Shown here: piece after piece, positions 25,814 to 35,301 of the stretch
Position numbering within the stretch: position 1 is the first letter of the stretch
How the letters are laid out: every line of letters begins with the position of its first letter
Assembly (NCBI GenBank): GCA_050287725.1
Contig: JBNKCL010000055.1
Coordinates: forward strand, 1-52,092
DNA from: CBFDBF01 sp050287725
GTDB taxonomy: Bacteria > Pseudomonadota > Gammaproteobacteria > Chromatiales > Chromatiaceae
DNA: 52,092 bases
Direction: 5' to 3'
The notes under the pieces: generated by a model
Databases searched by the model: none
Told to the model about the DNA's origin: nothing
What the model saw: only the letters and a program-made list of their open reading frames with translations
Translations under genes and position numbers: made by a program

Positions 25814-27332
25814 GCGTCTCCGAAACCCGGTCTTTCCGCCCGGACCACAGACCCCACCCCAGCAACACCAGCGCCGACAACACCACCGCCCAATTCCCGA
25901 CCACGGCATAGGGGGTGAGACCGGTCAGCGGCAGGATCTCCCCGGTCAGCACCTCTTGCCGGAACGGTTGCGCCACCGCCCGCAGTTCTCCGCCGGGACC
26001 GATCAGGGCGGTGATCCCGGTATTGGTGACGCGCAGCAGATAGCGGCCGGTCTCCAGCGCCCGCATGCGGGCGATCTCCAGATGCTGCGGCAACGCGATC
26101 GAGTCCCCGAACCACGCATCGTTGCTGGCGTTGACCAGAAAGGCCGCCTCCGGCAACGCCTGCATCACCTCCTCCCCGAAGGCGTCCTCATAACAGATGG
26201 AGAGTCCGGCCGGATAGCCCGCCAGCCGCAACAGGGGACGGGCATCCTCGCCCGCGGAGAAGTCGGACATGGGAATGGCCAACCATTTCACCAACGGCTG
26301 CAACAGTTCGGACAACGGCATGAACTCCCCGAACGGGACCAGATGCCGCTTGTAGTAGGCTCCTTCACCGGCGCCAAGGGTCACCATGGCGTTGTAGAAA
26401 CGCCCCCCCTGTTTCTCCCAAACCGGAATCCCGAGCAGCACCTGGCTGCCATACGCACGCGCCTCGCGCCCCAACGGTTGTAACAACAACCCGTCCACCT
26501 GATGCAGCAGGGCCGGCACCGCGGTCTCGGGCCAGATAATGAGGTCGCTGCGCCAGTTGGCCCGGGTGAGACGCACATAGAGTTCGATAGTGGGGGCGAG
26601 CTGCTCCTGACGCCACTTCTGGGCCTGCGGGATATTGCCCTGGATCAGGCTGACCCGCAGCGGCGCACCCGCACTTTCGGTCCAGTGCCGTTGCGCCAAC
26701 CCCCATCCCCCCGCCCACAGGAGGATCAGTGCGGTCACAGCAAACAGCCGGTTGCGGCGATTCGCCAGCAACAACGCCAGGGCGGCCGAAAACAGCACCG
26801 CCAGCGAGACCCCGTACACCCCCAGCAGTGGTGCGTAGCCCCGCAGCGGGGTATCGATCTGGGAGTACCCCAACGCCAACCAGGGGAAACCGGTGAGGAA
26901 CCATCCCCGCAACCACTCCACCAGCAGCCACAACGGCACGAACACCAGCAGCAGCCGGCGCACCCCGCCGGAGCGACTACCGAGCCGTTGTGCCAACCAA
27001 CCGACCAGCCCGTAATAAAGCGCCATCACGATCGTAAACAGCAAGGTCAGCGCGATCGGGAAAAAGGTGCCGATACCGCCGAATTGATCGATGCTGATGT
27101 GCATCCAGAGCACACCCACACCGAACAGCCCGACCCCGTACAACCACCCCTCCCGGAACGCCCGGCGGGGATCGGAGTCCAGCCACAGGAGAAACAGGAG
27201 CGCGGGTCCCAGCAGCGCGAACGGGAACAGGGAGAAGGGGGCAAACGCCAGCACCGACGACGCGCCGGCACCCAGGGCGATCAGGGCGCGGGTCTTCGCG
27301 CCCCTACGGCGTATGAAATCAGGCGGGTTCAC
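25800..27332 (-). CDS. lnt: Apolipoprotein N-acyltransferase
   Basis: Inner-membrane enzyme that adds the third acyl chain to lipoproteins. The 510-residue protein has about six N-terminal membrane segments (20-215) and a periplasmic nitrilase-fold domain with the full catalytic triad E269 (WPET), K328 (YYKRH) and C380 (SICYED). A C-terminal membrane helix (about 480-500) ends it. Its start overlaps the end of corC by 14 bases, so it is the last gene of the miaB-phoH-ybeY-corC-lnt operon, the conserved gammaproteobacterial order. Confidence 0.96.
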   Translation of the reverse strand: MNPPDFIRRRGAKTRALIALGAGASSVLAFAPFSLFPFALLGPALLFLLWLDSDPRRAFREGWLYGVGLFGVGVLWMHISIDQFGGIGTFFPIALTLLFTIVMALYYGLVGWLAQRLGSRSGGVRRLLLVFVPLWLLVEWLRGWFLTGFPWLALGYSQIDTPLRGYAPLLGVYGVSLAVLFSAALALLLANRRNRLFAVTALILLWAGGWGLAQRHWTESAGAPLRVSLIQGNIPQAQKWRQEQLAPTIELYVRLTRANWRSDLIIWPETAVPALLHQVDGLLLQPLGREARAYGSQVLLGIPVWEKQGGRFYNAMVTLGAGEGAYYKRHLVPFGEFMPLSELLQPLVKWLAIPMSDFSAGEDARPLLRLAGYPAGLSICYEDAFGEEVMQALPEAAFLVNASNDAWFGDSIALPQHLEIARMRALETGRYLLRVTNTGITALIGPGGELRAVAQPFRQEVLTGEILPLTGLTPYAVVGNWAVVLSALVLLGWGLWSGRKDRVSETLKVS

Positions 27333-28185
27333 CCTCGTTTTTCGTCAGTAGCCTTACACTCAACAAGTGGATGCGACGGCTGTCCGCCCGCAGTACCTTG
27401 AAGCGGAAACGGCCGATGTCCACCTTCTCGCCCCGCTTCGGCAGATGCCCCAACGCGTTGGCCACCAGGCCGGCGATGGTATCGAACTCTTCGTCCTTCA
27501 GCTCGGCCCCGAAGTACTCATTGAAGTCCGCGATATCGGTATGGGCCTTGACGGTGTACTCGCTTTCACTGCGTTTCAGAATGGCGACACCCTCATCGAA
27601 GTCGTGCTCATCCTCGATCTCGCCGACGATCTGCTCCAACACGTCTTCGATCGTCACCAGGCCGGCCGCCGCCCCGTATTCGTCCACCACGATCGCCATA
27701 TGGTTGCGGCTGGCGCGAAACTCGTCCAGCAATACGTTCAGACGCTTGCTTTCGGGTACGAACACCGCCGCCCGCAACAGATCGCGCATATCGAAGCGGC
27801 GCTCTTCCTGGCCGCAATACCCCAGCAGATCCTTGGCCAACAGGATCCCGATCACCTCGCTGCGATCGTCCCCGATGACCGGAAAACGGGAGTGGGCGGA
27901 GTCGATGACCACGGGCAGAATCTGCTCCAGCGGGGCATCCCGTTCCACCACTACCATATTGGCGCGCGGAATCATGATGTCGCGCACCTGAAGATCGGCT
28001 ACATGCAACACCCCCTCCATCATGGAGAGCGCCTTGGTGTCCATGAGGGCCCGCTGCCTGGCGTTCTTCAGCAGCTCGATCAGTTGTTCTTTATTTTCCG
28101 GCCCGCTCCCGAAGCACTGCGTGATCTTTCTGAACCAGCGCTTGGGGAACGAACCGCCCCTAGGGTTGGAGCCGTCGCTATTCAT
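27319..28185 (-). CDS. corC: CorC/YbeX-type CBS-domain protein
   Basis: Cytosolic HlyC/CorC family protein linked to magnesium/cobalt efflux and, as YbeX, to ribosome homeostasis. The ATG at 28185 gives 288 residues and overlaps ybeY by 8 bases; the open frame extends further but only as a shadow of ybeY. Two CBS domains (about 70-195) begin with VRDIMIPRANMV, and a C-terminal CorC_HlyC domain (about 205-285) contains TIAGLVANALGHLPKRGE. No membrane domain is present. Confidence 0.93.
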   Translation of the reverse strand: MNSDGSNPRGGSFPKRWFRKITQCFGSGPENKEQLIELLKNARQRALMDTKALSMMEGVLHVADLQVRDIMIPRANMVVVERDAPLEQILPVVIDSAHSRFPVIGDDRSEVIGILLAKDLLGYCGQEERRFDMRDLLRAAVFVPESKRLNVLLDEFRASRNHMAIVVDEYGAAAGLVTIEDVLEQIVGEIEDEHDFDEGVAILKRSESEYTVKAHTDIADFNEYFGAELKDEEFDTIAGLVANALGHLPKRGEKVDIGRFRFKVLRADSRRIHLLSVRLLTKNEGEPA

Positions 28186-28642
28186 TGTGTTCCTGTTGAT
28201 ATGGATCCGGCAGGCCAATCCCCGCCAGGATCTCCCGTTCCGCCGCTTCCATCGTTGCGGCCTCCGCCTCATTCTGATGGTCATACCCCACCAGATGCAA
28301 GACCCCATGCACCACCAGATGGGCCCAGTGATGCAGGGTCTCCTTGTCCTGCTCCCGCGCCTCCTGCGCCACCAGCGGCGCGCAGATCACCAGATCCCCC
28401 AGTAACGGACTCTGCACCACCGGCGGCAGATCGGCCGGAAAAGAGAGCACGTTGGTGGGCCGGTCCTTACCCCGATAGCGAAGGTTCAGTTCCCGGCTCT
28501 CCGCCTCGTCCACCAGCCGGATCAACAACTCCGCCTCGCCGCGCCGACCGGCCAACGCCGCTTCCGCCCAACGACGGAAATCCCGGCGCGCCGGTATCTT
28601 CTGCGCCGTCGTGGCGCACTGCAAATCCAGCGAAAGTTTCAA
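28178..28642 (-). CDS. ybeY: Endoribonuclease YbeY
   Basis: Single-strand endoribonuclease in 16S rRNA 3' maturation and ribosome quality control. The 154-residue protein has the zinc motif with histidines at H112, H116 and H122 (HGVLHLVGYDH), plus the family NVLSFP segment. It overlaps phoH by 4 bases (ATGA) and corC by 8, so translation is probably coupled. Confidence 0.95.
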   Translation of the reverse strand: MKLSLDLQCATTAQKIPARRDFRRWAEAALAGRRGEAELLIRLVDEAESRELNLRYRGKDRPTNVLSFPADLPPVVQSPLLGDLVICAPLVAQEAREQDKETLHHWAHLVVHGVLHLVGYDHQNEAEAATMEAAEREILAGIGLPDPYQQEHNE

Positions 28643-29625
28643 CTTCCCTTTTCCTGCCGCCGGTCGTGCTCCTCGTAGGCGTTCACGATCCGCAGCACCA
28701 GCGGGTGACGCACCACGTCACGCGCATTGAAAAAGGTGAAGCTGATGCCGTCCACCTTGGCCAACACCTCGCTGGCCTGGCGCAACCCCGAGCTCTGGCC
28801 GCGCGGCAGATCCACCTGGGTGACGTCGCCGGTGATCACGGCGGTGGAACCGAAGCCGATCCGGGTCAAAAACATCTTCATCTGTTCCGGCGTGGTGTTC
28901 TGGGCCTCGTCCAGGATGATGAAGGATTCATTCAGGGTCCGCCCCCGCATATAGGCGAGCGGCGCCACTTCGATGACATTACGTTCCATCAGTTTGGCCA
29001 CCCGCTCGAAGCCCAGCATCTCGTAAAGGGCGTCGTACAACGGCCGCAGATAGGGATCGATCTTCTGCGCCAGATCGCCCGGCAGGAATCCGAGCCGCTC
29101 CCCCGCCTCCACCGCCGGGCGCACCAGCAATACCCGCCGCACCTGATCGCGCTCCAGTGCATCCACCGCGCAAGCCACCGCCAGATAGGTCTTGCCGGTG
29201 CCGGCCGGGCCGATCCCGAAATTGATGTCATGGGTGTTGATCCGGTGCAGATACTCCCGCTGATTGGGCCCGCGCGGCCGCACCAGTCCGCGCCGGGTCT
29301 TGATCGCCACCTCCGGCAGATCCTCGTCCAACTCGTCCCGCAACAACGCCTCGATGCCGGACTCCTGCAGAAAAAGATGCACCCGTTCCGGCGTCAGCGC
29401 CTCAGCACGCGTTTGCTCATACAAACCGCGCAACACCTCACGCGCGGCGCTCGCCGCCTCCGGTTCGCCGATCACGCGAAACCGGTGACCGCGGTTGTTG
29501 ATCTCCACTCCGAGGCGCCGCTCGATCTGACGCAGATGGGCGTCCAACTGGCCGCAAAGATTGGCCAGCCGGTGATTGTCTTCGGGGGTGAGAACAAGAT
29601 CGACGGTTTCAGGGTGTTCCGACAC
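28639..29625 (-). CDS. ybeZ: PhoH-like ATPase (YbeZ)
   Basis: Cytosolic nucleotide-binding protein that works with YbeY in RNA processing. The 328-residue protein has Walker A GPAGTGKT (139-146) and Walker B FIILDEAQNT (DEAQ at 239-242), with an N-terminal KH-like region (about 20-110). It is upstream of and overlapping ybeY. The 131-base gap to miaB holds a degenerate dispersed repeat (TTACCACTGAGGACACAAGG). Confidence 0.94.
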   Translation of the reverse strand: MSEHPETVDLVLTPEDNHRLANLCGQLDAHLRQIERRLGVEINNRGHRFRVIGEPEAASAAREVLRGLYEQTRAEALTPERVHLFLQESGIEALLRDELDEDLPEVAIKTRRGLVRPRGPNQREYLHRINTHDINFGIGPAGTGKTYLAVACAVDALERDQVRRVLLVRPAVEAGERLGFLPGDLAQKIDPYLRPLYDALYEMLGFERVAKLMERNVIEVAPLAYMRGRTLNESFIILDEAQNTTPEQMKMFLTRIGFGSTAVITGDVTQVDLPRGQSSGLRQASEVLAKVDGISFTFFNARDVVRHPLVLRIVNAYEEHDRRQEKGS

Positions 29626-29756
29626 AGGGATTATCTTAGTCCTTGATTGTTACCACTGAGGACACAAGGGAACGCAGAGATTCTGTTGCATTCGGTGCCT
29701 GAATTCTAGATGGAAAATTCCTTCCATTCGAAGAAAGATATCCGGGAAACCCGCAC

Positions 29757-31103
29757 TCAAGCGGTGCGCGCCAGCAGCGGGTCCAACAACTCCCCGCGCA
29801 GCGAATTTGGCAGCGCTTCGGTGATCCGCAGCTCCACAAAACGGCCGATCAATTCCGGCGGACCGTCAAAGTTAACCACCCGATTGTTTTCGGTGCGCCC
29901 CGCCAGTTGCGCCGGGTCTTTGCGCGCGGGCCGGTCCACCAGAACCCGCTGGGTGGTTCCCACCATGCGCCGGCTGATCTGTTGCGCCATCTCGGTAATC
30001 CGCCGCTGCAACCGTTCCAGACGGGCCTGCTTCACCGCCGGCGACACATCGTCCGGGAGCTCCGCCGCCGGGGTGCCGGGGCGGGCGCTGAAGATAAAAC
30101 TGAAGGAGTGATCGAAGCCGATCGCTTCGATCAATTCCATAGTACGTTCGAAATCGGCCTCGCTCTCACCGGGGAATCCCACGATGAAATCGGAGGAGAG
30201 GCTGAGATCGGGACGCGCTTCCCGCAGCCGGCGCACCTTGGCCTTGTAGTCGAAGGCAGAGTGGCCGCGTTTCATCAACGCCAGGATCCGGTCGGAACCG
30301 CTCTGTACCGGCAGATGCAGGTGGCTCACCAGCTCCGGCACTTCGGCGAAGCAGTCGATCAGACGGTCGGAGAACTCTACCGGGTGCGAGGTGGTGAAGC
30401 GGATGCGGTCGATGCCGTCAATGGCGGCCACGTAGTGAATCAGCAGCGCCAGGTCGGCGCTCTCGCCGTCCTCCATCAGGCCACGATAGGCGTTCACATT
30501 CTGGCCCAGCAGGTTGACCTCCCGCACCCCCTGGGCCGCCAGCTTGGACACCTCCTCCAGGACCGTCTCGAACGGGCGACTGATCTCCTCGCCGCGAGTG
30601 TACGGCACCACACAGTAGGTGCAGTACTTGGAACACCCCTCCATGATGGAGACATAGGCGGCCGGCCCCTCGGCGCGCGGCTCCGGCAGGTTGTCGAACT
30701 TCTCGATCTCGGGGAAGGAGACATCCACCAGCGGGACCTGCTCGCGGCGCACCGACTCCAGCATCTGCGGCAGGCGGTGCAGGGTCTGCGGCCCGAACAC
30801 CAGGTCCACGTAGGGGGCCCGCTCCCGGATCGCCTCCCCCTCCTGGCTGGCCACGCAACCGCCCACCCCGATCACCAGCTCCGGCCGGCGCTGCTTCCAG
30901 GGGCGCCAGCGCCCCAGTTGCGAGAACACCTTCTCCTGCGCCTTCTCCCGGATGGAGCAGGTATTGAGCAACAGCACGTCCGCCGCCTCCGGGCGGGCGG
31001 TAAGCTCCAGGCCATGGGACTCCCTGAGCAGGTCCGCGATCTTGGCGGAGTCGTACTCGTTCATCTGGCACCCGAAGGTTTTTATGTGGAGTTTTCCGGC
31101 CAC
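29757..31103 (-). CDS. miaB: tRNA-2-methylthio-N6-isopentenyladenosine synthase
   Basis: Radical-SAM methylthiotransferase that modifies A37 of tRNAs. The 448-residue protein carries both clusters' ligands: N-terminal UPF0004 cysteines C12, C49 and C83, and the radical-SAM C157-x3-C161-x2-C164 (EGCSKYCTYC). A TRAM domain (about 375-440) ends the protein. It is the first gene of the ybeZYX-lnt operon. A TATAAA-like -10 lies about 45 bases before the start on the minus strand. Confidence 0.96.
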   Translation of the reverse strand: MAGKLHIKTFGCQMNEYDSAKIADLLRESHGLELTARPEAADVLLLNTCSIREKAQEKVFSQLGRWRPWKQRRPELVIGVGGCVASQEGEAIRERAPYVDLVFGPQTLHRLPQMLESVRREQVPLVDVSFPEIEKFDNLPEPRAEGPAAYVSIMEGCSKYCTYCVVPYTRGEEISRPFETVLEEVSKLAAQGVREVNLLGQNVNAYRGLMEDGESADLALLIHYVAAIDGIDRIRFTTSHPVEFSDRLIDCFAEVPELVSHLHLPVQSGSDRILALMKRGHSAFDYKAKVRRLREARPDLSLSSDFIVGFPGESEADFERTMELIEAIGFDHSFSFIFSARPGTPAAELPDDVSPAVKQARLERLQRRITEMAQQISRRMVGTTQRVLVDRPARKDPAQLAGRTENNRVVNFDGPPELIGRFVELRITEALPNSLRGELLDPLLARTA

Positions 31104-31365
31104 AGGGGAGAAATATCCAAAGGGGTCAGTAGGCTACACTTTATAGTGAATTTTTTCCAGTCTGCACCGGGGCTGCCGCTACAGAGGTGATACCCGAGCA
31201 TTCCCCGAATACGGCCTGGATCACGATGGGTTACAAAACAAAAACCGGAAGCCAAGGAAGGTATCTTGTCGCACTCACTCGATTACCATCAAACCCCGAA
31301 ACAGCCGGTCCGTTCGCGATTCTCGTACACGGCCGTTATCGGCTCGCAACGACAGGAAGCAGGCC

Positions 31366-34300
31366 GTGAGTAATCAGGGTGGGTCCATAGTCACCACACC
31401 GGTGGATACCGACTCGGGAACGAGCCGCACCCTTTCCACCGGATTGTGGCTCACTCTGCTCCTGCTGGGTCTCAGCTCTATCCACTTCCTGTGGTTTCAT
31501 GCCCTGGCGGAGCTGTTCTCCATCGCGGTAGGGGTATCGCTCTACCTGATCGCCCGCAACAGCTACCACTTCACCCGCAACAACTTCCTGCTGTTTCTCG
31601 CCCAGGGATTCTTCTGGGTTGCCATTATCGATACGGTGCATACCCTGAGTTACAAAGGCATGGGGCTCATTCCGGGAAACGACCCCAACCCCGCCACCCA
31701 ACTCTGGCTCTGCGCCCGCGCCCTGGAGGCGGTGGTATTGTTGCTGGCGCCACGCTTCCTGGATAACCATCCCCTGCCGAAATGGAGCTTCGGACTGCTG
31801 GGCACCCTCTCGCTCGGCGCCATCGCCCTGGTGTTTCTGGATGTGTTTCCCGACGCCTTTGTTGTGGGACAGGGCCTGACTTCTCTGAAGGTCGCATCTG
31901 AGTACGTCATTATCATCCTGCTGCTGCTGTCGGGGGTGCGCATTTACCTCCACCGCGGCGCCTTGGACCCGGCGCTCTACCGAATCATGCTCGGGGTGAT
32001 CGCACTGACCATAATCTCGGAGTTCGCTTTCACCCTTTATATCGATGTCTACGGGCTCTCCAACCTGGTGGGACATCTCGCCAAACTCTGGGCTTTCGGT
32101 CTGCTGCTGGTGGCGGTATCGCGCTGGATGCTGGCCCACCCCTTCCGTCTGCTGGCGCGGGACGCCGGTTCCTTCGAATCCATGCCGATGCCGGTCCTGC
32201 TGTTGAACAGCGACGGCATCGTTCAATCCTGCAACCACAGCGCCCGTCAGCGCTTTCCGGACGGCGGTGTAGGCCGGCCACTCCACTCCATCTGGCATCC
32301 GGAAAATCGGCCGATCGACGACTGTCCGATCTGCCAGGCCATCAAACGTGGGGAGGCCGTCCAGAGCGAACTGCGCGATTCCCTGCACGACGAGTGGTCG
32401 GCGATCAGCCTGCAACCGATCCGGCAGAACGACACTCTACGCGGTTTCGTCTGCGTTCACGAAGACATTACCGGCCGCAAACGCGCCGAAGAGGCGCAAC
32501 GCGCCAGCGACGCCCGCTTGGCTGCAATCATCAAAGGCGCTCCAGACGCGATTTTCGTCTGCGATCCGGAGGGGCGCTTCAACTACGTGAACCGGCGGGC
32601 GGAGGAGTTAGTGGGCTATTGCGCCAAGGATCTGCTCCGGATGGGCATCCCGGATCTTATCCCCGCGGAGGAACTGACCACAGCTCTTGACTCCTACCAA
32701 CAAACCCTGACCGTCGGTCAGGACCGGCTGGAGATCAACCTGTTGCATCGCGACGGCCGTCGGATCCCGGTGGAGATCAATGGCGTGCGGCTGCCGGACG
32801 GCAACGTCTACGGTGCGGTGCGCGATCTCTCCGAGCGTATGCTGACGGCCCGCAAATTAATGCAGCAAGGGGCGCTGCTGCGACGCATTATCGACTCCAT
32901 CCCCGACCTGATCTTTTTCAAAGATCCGGAAAGCAACTACCTGGGTTGCAATCGCGCATTTGAGAAATACTTCAACCAACGCGAGTCAGAGATCGTGGGC
33001 AAAACCGATTTCGATTTTGTCGACCGGGAAACCGCCGCCCGCTTTCGCGAACATGACCGCGCCATGCTGATGCAGAAGCAGCCCCGGATCAACGAAGAGT
33101 GGGTCACCTATCCGGACGGTCACAGCGCCCTGCTGGAGACCCTCAAGACCCCCTACTTCGATGATCAGAACCAGTTGCTCGGCCTGATCGGCATCAGCCG
33201 CGACATCACGGAGCGCCGCAAAACGGAGGAGCTTGCCCGCGCCAACGAGCGGCGCTACCGCGCCCTGTTCGACCATATGCTGGAGGCCTACGCCTATTGC
33301 CAAATCCTGTATGAAGACGACAAACCGGTGGACTTCGTTCACCTGGAGGTCAACCCCAAGTTCGGCGAACTGACCGGTCTGGAAGACGTGACCAACAAAC
33401 GCATCAGCGAAGTGATACCGGGAATCCACGAAAACAATCCGGAGCTGTTGGAACGATACGCCCGGGTGGCCGGCGGCGGGGAACCGGAACGTTTCGAGAC
33501 ATTTATCCCGGGGTTGGCGCGTTGGTTTCTGGTTTCGGTCTACAGTTTCGAGCCGGAACATTTCGTAGCAGTGTTCGACAACATCTCCGAACGCAAAGAG
33601 TACGAAGCACAGCTGGAACATCAGGCCAACCACGATCCGCTCACCGGACTGGCCAACCGCAACCTGCTGGTTGACCGCTTGACCCAATCCCTGGTCTTCG
33701 CCCATCGCTCCAACCGCCAGGTGGCGGCCATGTTGCTGGATCTGGACCGATTCAAACTGATCAATGACGGTCTGGGTCACGGCAGCGGCGACACCCTGCT
33801 GCGCAATATCGCCGAGCGTCTGAGCGATTGCGTACGTCCTGGCGACACCGTAGCCCGCCTGGGGGGCGACGAATTCATGATCATCATGTCGGATGTGGCA
33901 ACCGAGAATGACGCCATCACCATGGCCCACCGGCTGCTTCAGTCGGTGGAATATCCCATCACCATCGAGACACGGGAAATCGTGACGACCGCAAGCATCG
34001 GCGTCGCCCTCTATCCCCGGGACGGCGAAAACGCCATGGCCCTGGTGAAAAATGCCGATGTGGCGATGTACCGCGCCAAGGATCGGGGGCGGAATCGTTT
34101 CCAGTTCTATTCGCCGGAAATGAACGCCCGTACCGTGGAACGACTGGAGTTGGAAACCGGGTTGCGCCGCGCTCTGGATCTCGGAGAACTGGCGCTCTAC
34201 TACCAACCTCAGGTGGAACTGAAAGAAGGCCGGGTGATCGGAGCCGAGGCCCTCATTCGCTGGCAACACCCGGAACGCGGCCTGGTTCCGCCCGACGCAT

Positions 34301-34962
34301 TCATCCCGCTGGCGGAGGAGATCGGCCTCATCGTATCGATCGGCGAGTGGGTCATCGATACCGCCTGCGCGCAACTCAAAGAGTGGCAACAACAAGGACT
34401 GGAGGATATCCGGCTGTCGATCAATGTTTCGGCCCGTCAGTTCCAACACCGAGGCCTGTCATCCCTGATTAAAGAGGCGCTGCTTCGTCACTCCATACAG
34501 CCGGAACGGCTTGAGATCGAGGTCACCGAAAGCTCCGTCATGCAGGATCCGGAGCTTACCATCATGGTGTTGCGGGAACTGAAAGAGATCGGGGTGCGCA
34601 TTGCGCTGGACGATTTCGGGACCGGCTACTCCAGCCTGAACTATCTCAAGCTGTTCCCTACCGACAACCTGAAGATCGATCAATCCTTCGTGCATGACCT
34701 GACCACCGACCCGGACGACGCCGCGATAGCGTTGTCGGTGATAACCCTGGCGCACAGCCTCAATCGGGTGGTATTGGCGGAGGGGGTCGAGACCTCGGAA
34801 CAACTCGCCTTCCTGCAACAGCATGGTTGTGACTTGATGCAGGGGTTTCTGTTCTCGCCGGCACTCCCTGCCAAGGAGTTTTCCGACTTGTTCACCAGCG
34901 GTAAGACCCTTGCATTATCAGCGCCGCGCAAAAGCAAGAGTTCCGTAAAAAAGAAGCGCTGA
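31366..34962 (+). CDS. MASE3-like membrane sensor - multi-PAS - GGDEF - EAL protein
   Basis: Large inner-membrane c-di-GMP signalling protein of 1198 residues, GTG start (no convincing SD). The N-terminus (about 22-260) has around seven membrane helices of MASE3 type (FHALAELFSIAVGVSLY). Four PAS or PAS-like segments follow (about 265-370, 385-490, 505-620, 630-735). GGDEF motif residues 833-837 are intact. The EAL motif at 961-963 is intact, with downstream catalytic stretches NVSARQF, EVTESSVM, LDDFGTGYSS and AEGVET all present. Both synthesis and breakdown of c-di-GMP are possible; the net activity cannot be read from sequence. A CZB zinc-sensor gene lies just downstream on the other strand. 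Confidence 0.93.
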   Translation: MSNQGGSIVTTPVDTDSGTSRTLSTGLWLTLLLLGLSSIHFLWFHALAELFSIAVGVSLYLIARNSYHFTRNNFLLFLAQGFFWVAIIDTVHTLSYKGMGLIPGNDPNPATQLWLCARALEAVVLLLAPRFLDNHPLPKWSFGLLGTLSLGAIALVFLDVFPDAFVVGQGLTSLKVASEYVIIILLLLSGVRIYLHRGALDPALYRIMLGVIALTIISEFAFTLYIDVYGLSNLVGHLAKLWAFGLLLVAVSRWMLAHPFRLLARDAGSFESMPMPVLLLNSDGIVQSCNHSARQRFPDGGVGRPLHSIWHPENRPIDDCPICQAIKRGEAVQSELRDSLHDEWSAISLQPIRQNDTLRGFVCVHEDITGRKRAEEAQRASDARLAAIIKGAPDAIFVCDPEGRFNYVNRRAEELVGYCAKDLLRMGIPDLIPAEELTTALDSYQQTLTVGQDRLEINLLHRDGRRIPVEINGVRLPDGNVYGAVRDLSERMLTARKLMQQGALLRRIIDSIPDLIFFKDPESNYLGCNRAFEKYFNQRESEIVGKTDFDFVDRETAARFREHDRAMLMQKQPRINEEWVTYPDGHSALLETLKTPYFDDQNQLLGLIGISRDITERRKTEELARANERRYRALFDHMLEAYAYCQILYEDDKPVDFVHLEVNPKFGELTGLEDVTNKRISEVIPGIHENNPELLERYARVAGGGEPERFETFIPGLARWFLVSVYSFEPEHFVAVFDNISERKEYEAQLEHQANHDPLTGLANRNLLVDRLTQSLVFAHRSNRQVAAMLLDLDRFKLINDGLGHGSGDTLLRNIAERLSDCVRPGDTVARLGGDEFMIIMSDVATENDAITMAHRLLQSVEYPITIETREIVTTASIGVALYPRDGENAMALVKNADVAMYRAKDRGRNRFQFYSPEMNARTVERLELETGLRRALDLGELALYYQPQVELKEGRVIGAEALIRWQHPERGLVPPDAFIPLAEEIGLIVSIGEWVIDTACAQLKEWQQQGLEDIRLSINVSARQFQHRGLSSLIKEALLRHSIQPERLEIEVTESSVMQDPELTIMVLRELKEIGVRIALDDFGTGYSSLNYLKLFPTDNLKIDQSFVHDLTTDPDDAAIALSVITLAHSLNRVVLAEGVETSEQLAFLQQHGCDLMQGFLFSPALPAKEFSDLFTSGKTLALSAPRKSKSSVKKKR

Positions 34963-34986
34963 AGCGCCGTGCAAATAAATTTTCCC

Positions 34987-35013
34987 GGCGTCCTGCCGTC
35001 TTGGCGAGAGTAA
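34987..35013. repeat. Fragment of the CTTGGCGAGA dispersed repeat
   Basis: GGCGTCCTGCCGTCTTGGCG followed by AGAGTAA. It matches 35244-35277 and the right arms of the inverted repeats at 50138-50214 and 50245-50322. It is the first element in the repeat-rich gap 34963-35301 after the GGDEF-EAL gene. Confidence 0.65.
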
Positions 35014-35106
35014 TTCTCGGATGTTCCTCCACCACAGGTGGGAGAGGTCAGGTGGGGGAGTCTTAAAGGCATTCGACGCTTGATCCGGCACCCAGAGAAT
35101 ATGCCT

Positions 35107-35133
35107 GGATCCCGGCCTTCGCCGGGATGACGA
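35107..35133. repeat. Short CCCGG/CCGGG dispersed repeat, copy 2
   Basis: GGATCCCGGCCTTCGCCGGG then ATGACGA. It is nearly identical to 958-984, with stem ATCCCGGC / GCCGGGAT and a 4-base loop. It lies 10 bases before REP-like copy B. Confidence 0.75.
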
Positions 35134-35143
35134 GAATAGTGCC

Positions 35144-35216
35144 TGTAGGAGCCCAATCCTCTGGGCAAAAAGAATAATCGGTCAGGTTGAATCGCCCGGA
35201 GGACCGGGCTCCCACA
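35144..35216. repeat. REP-like inverted repeat, copy B
   Basis: Left arm TGTAGGAGCCCAATCCTCTG, right arm TCGCCCGGAGGACCGGGCTC ending CCACA, with an AT-rich centre. Same family as 892-957 and 39166-39233. Confidence 0.8.
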
Positions 35217-35243
35217 TCGAATACATCCGGAGTGTGTTCGCTT

Positions 35244-35277
35244 TTCTTGGCGTCCTCTGCGTCTTGGCGAGAGTTAA
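35244..35277. repeat. CTTGGCGAGA dispersed repeat, single arm
   Basis: Begins TTCTTGGCGTCCTCTGCGTC and ends TTGGCGAGAGTTAA. It is the same unit as one arm of the inverted repeats between aceE and aceF. It is the last element of the repeat cluster before the CZB gene. The whole gap 34963-35301 carries no credible gene. Confidence 0.7.
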
Positions 35278-35301
35278 GTTCGGAATAAAAACCGGGGGCG
35301 G

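Noticed and set aside
34963..35301. CRISPR array in the repeat-rich spacer
   Set aside because: The repeats belong to different families, are unevenly spaced, and are palindromic intergenic elements; no regular repeat-spacer pattern or cas gene.
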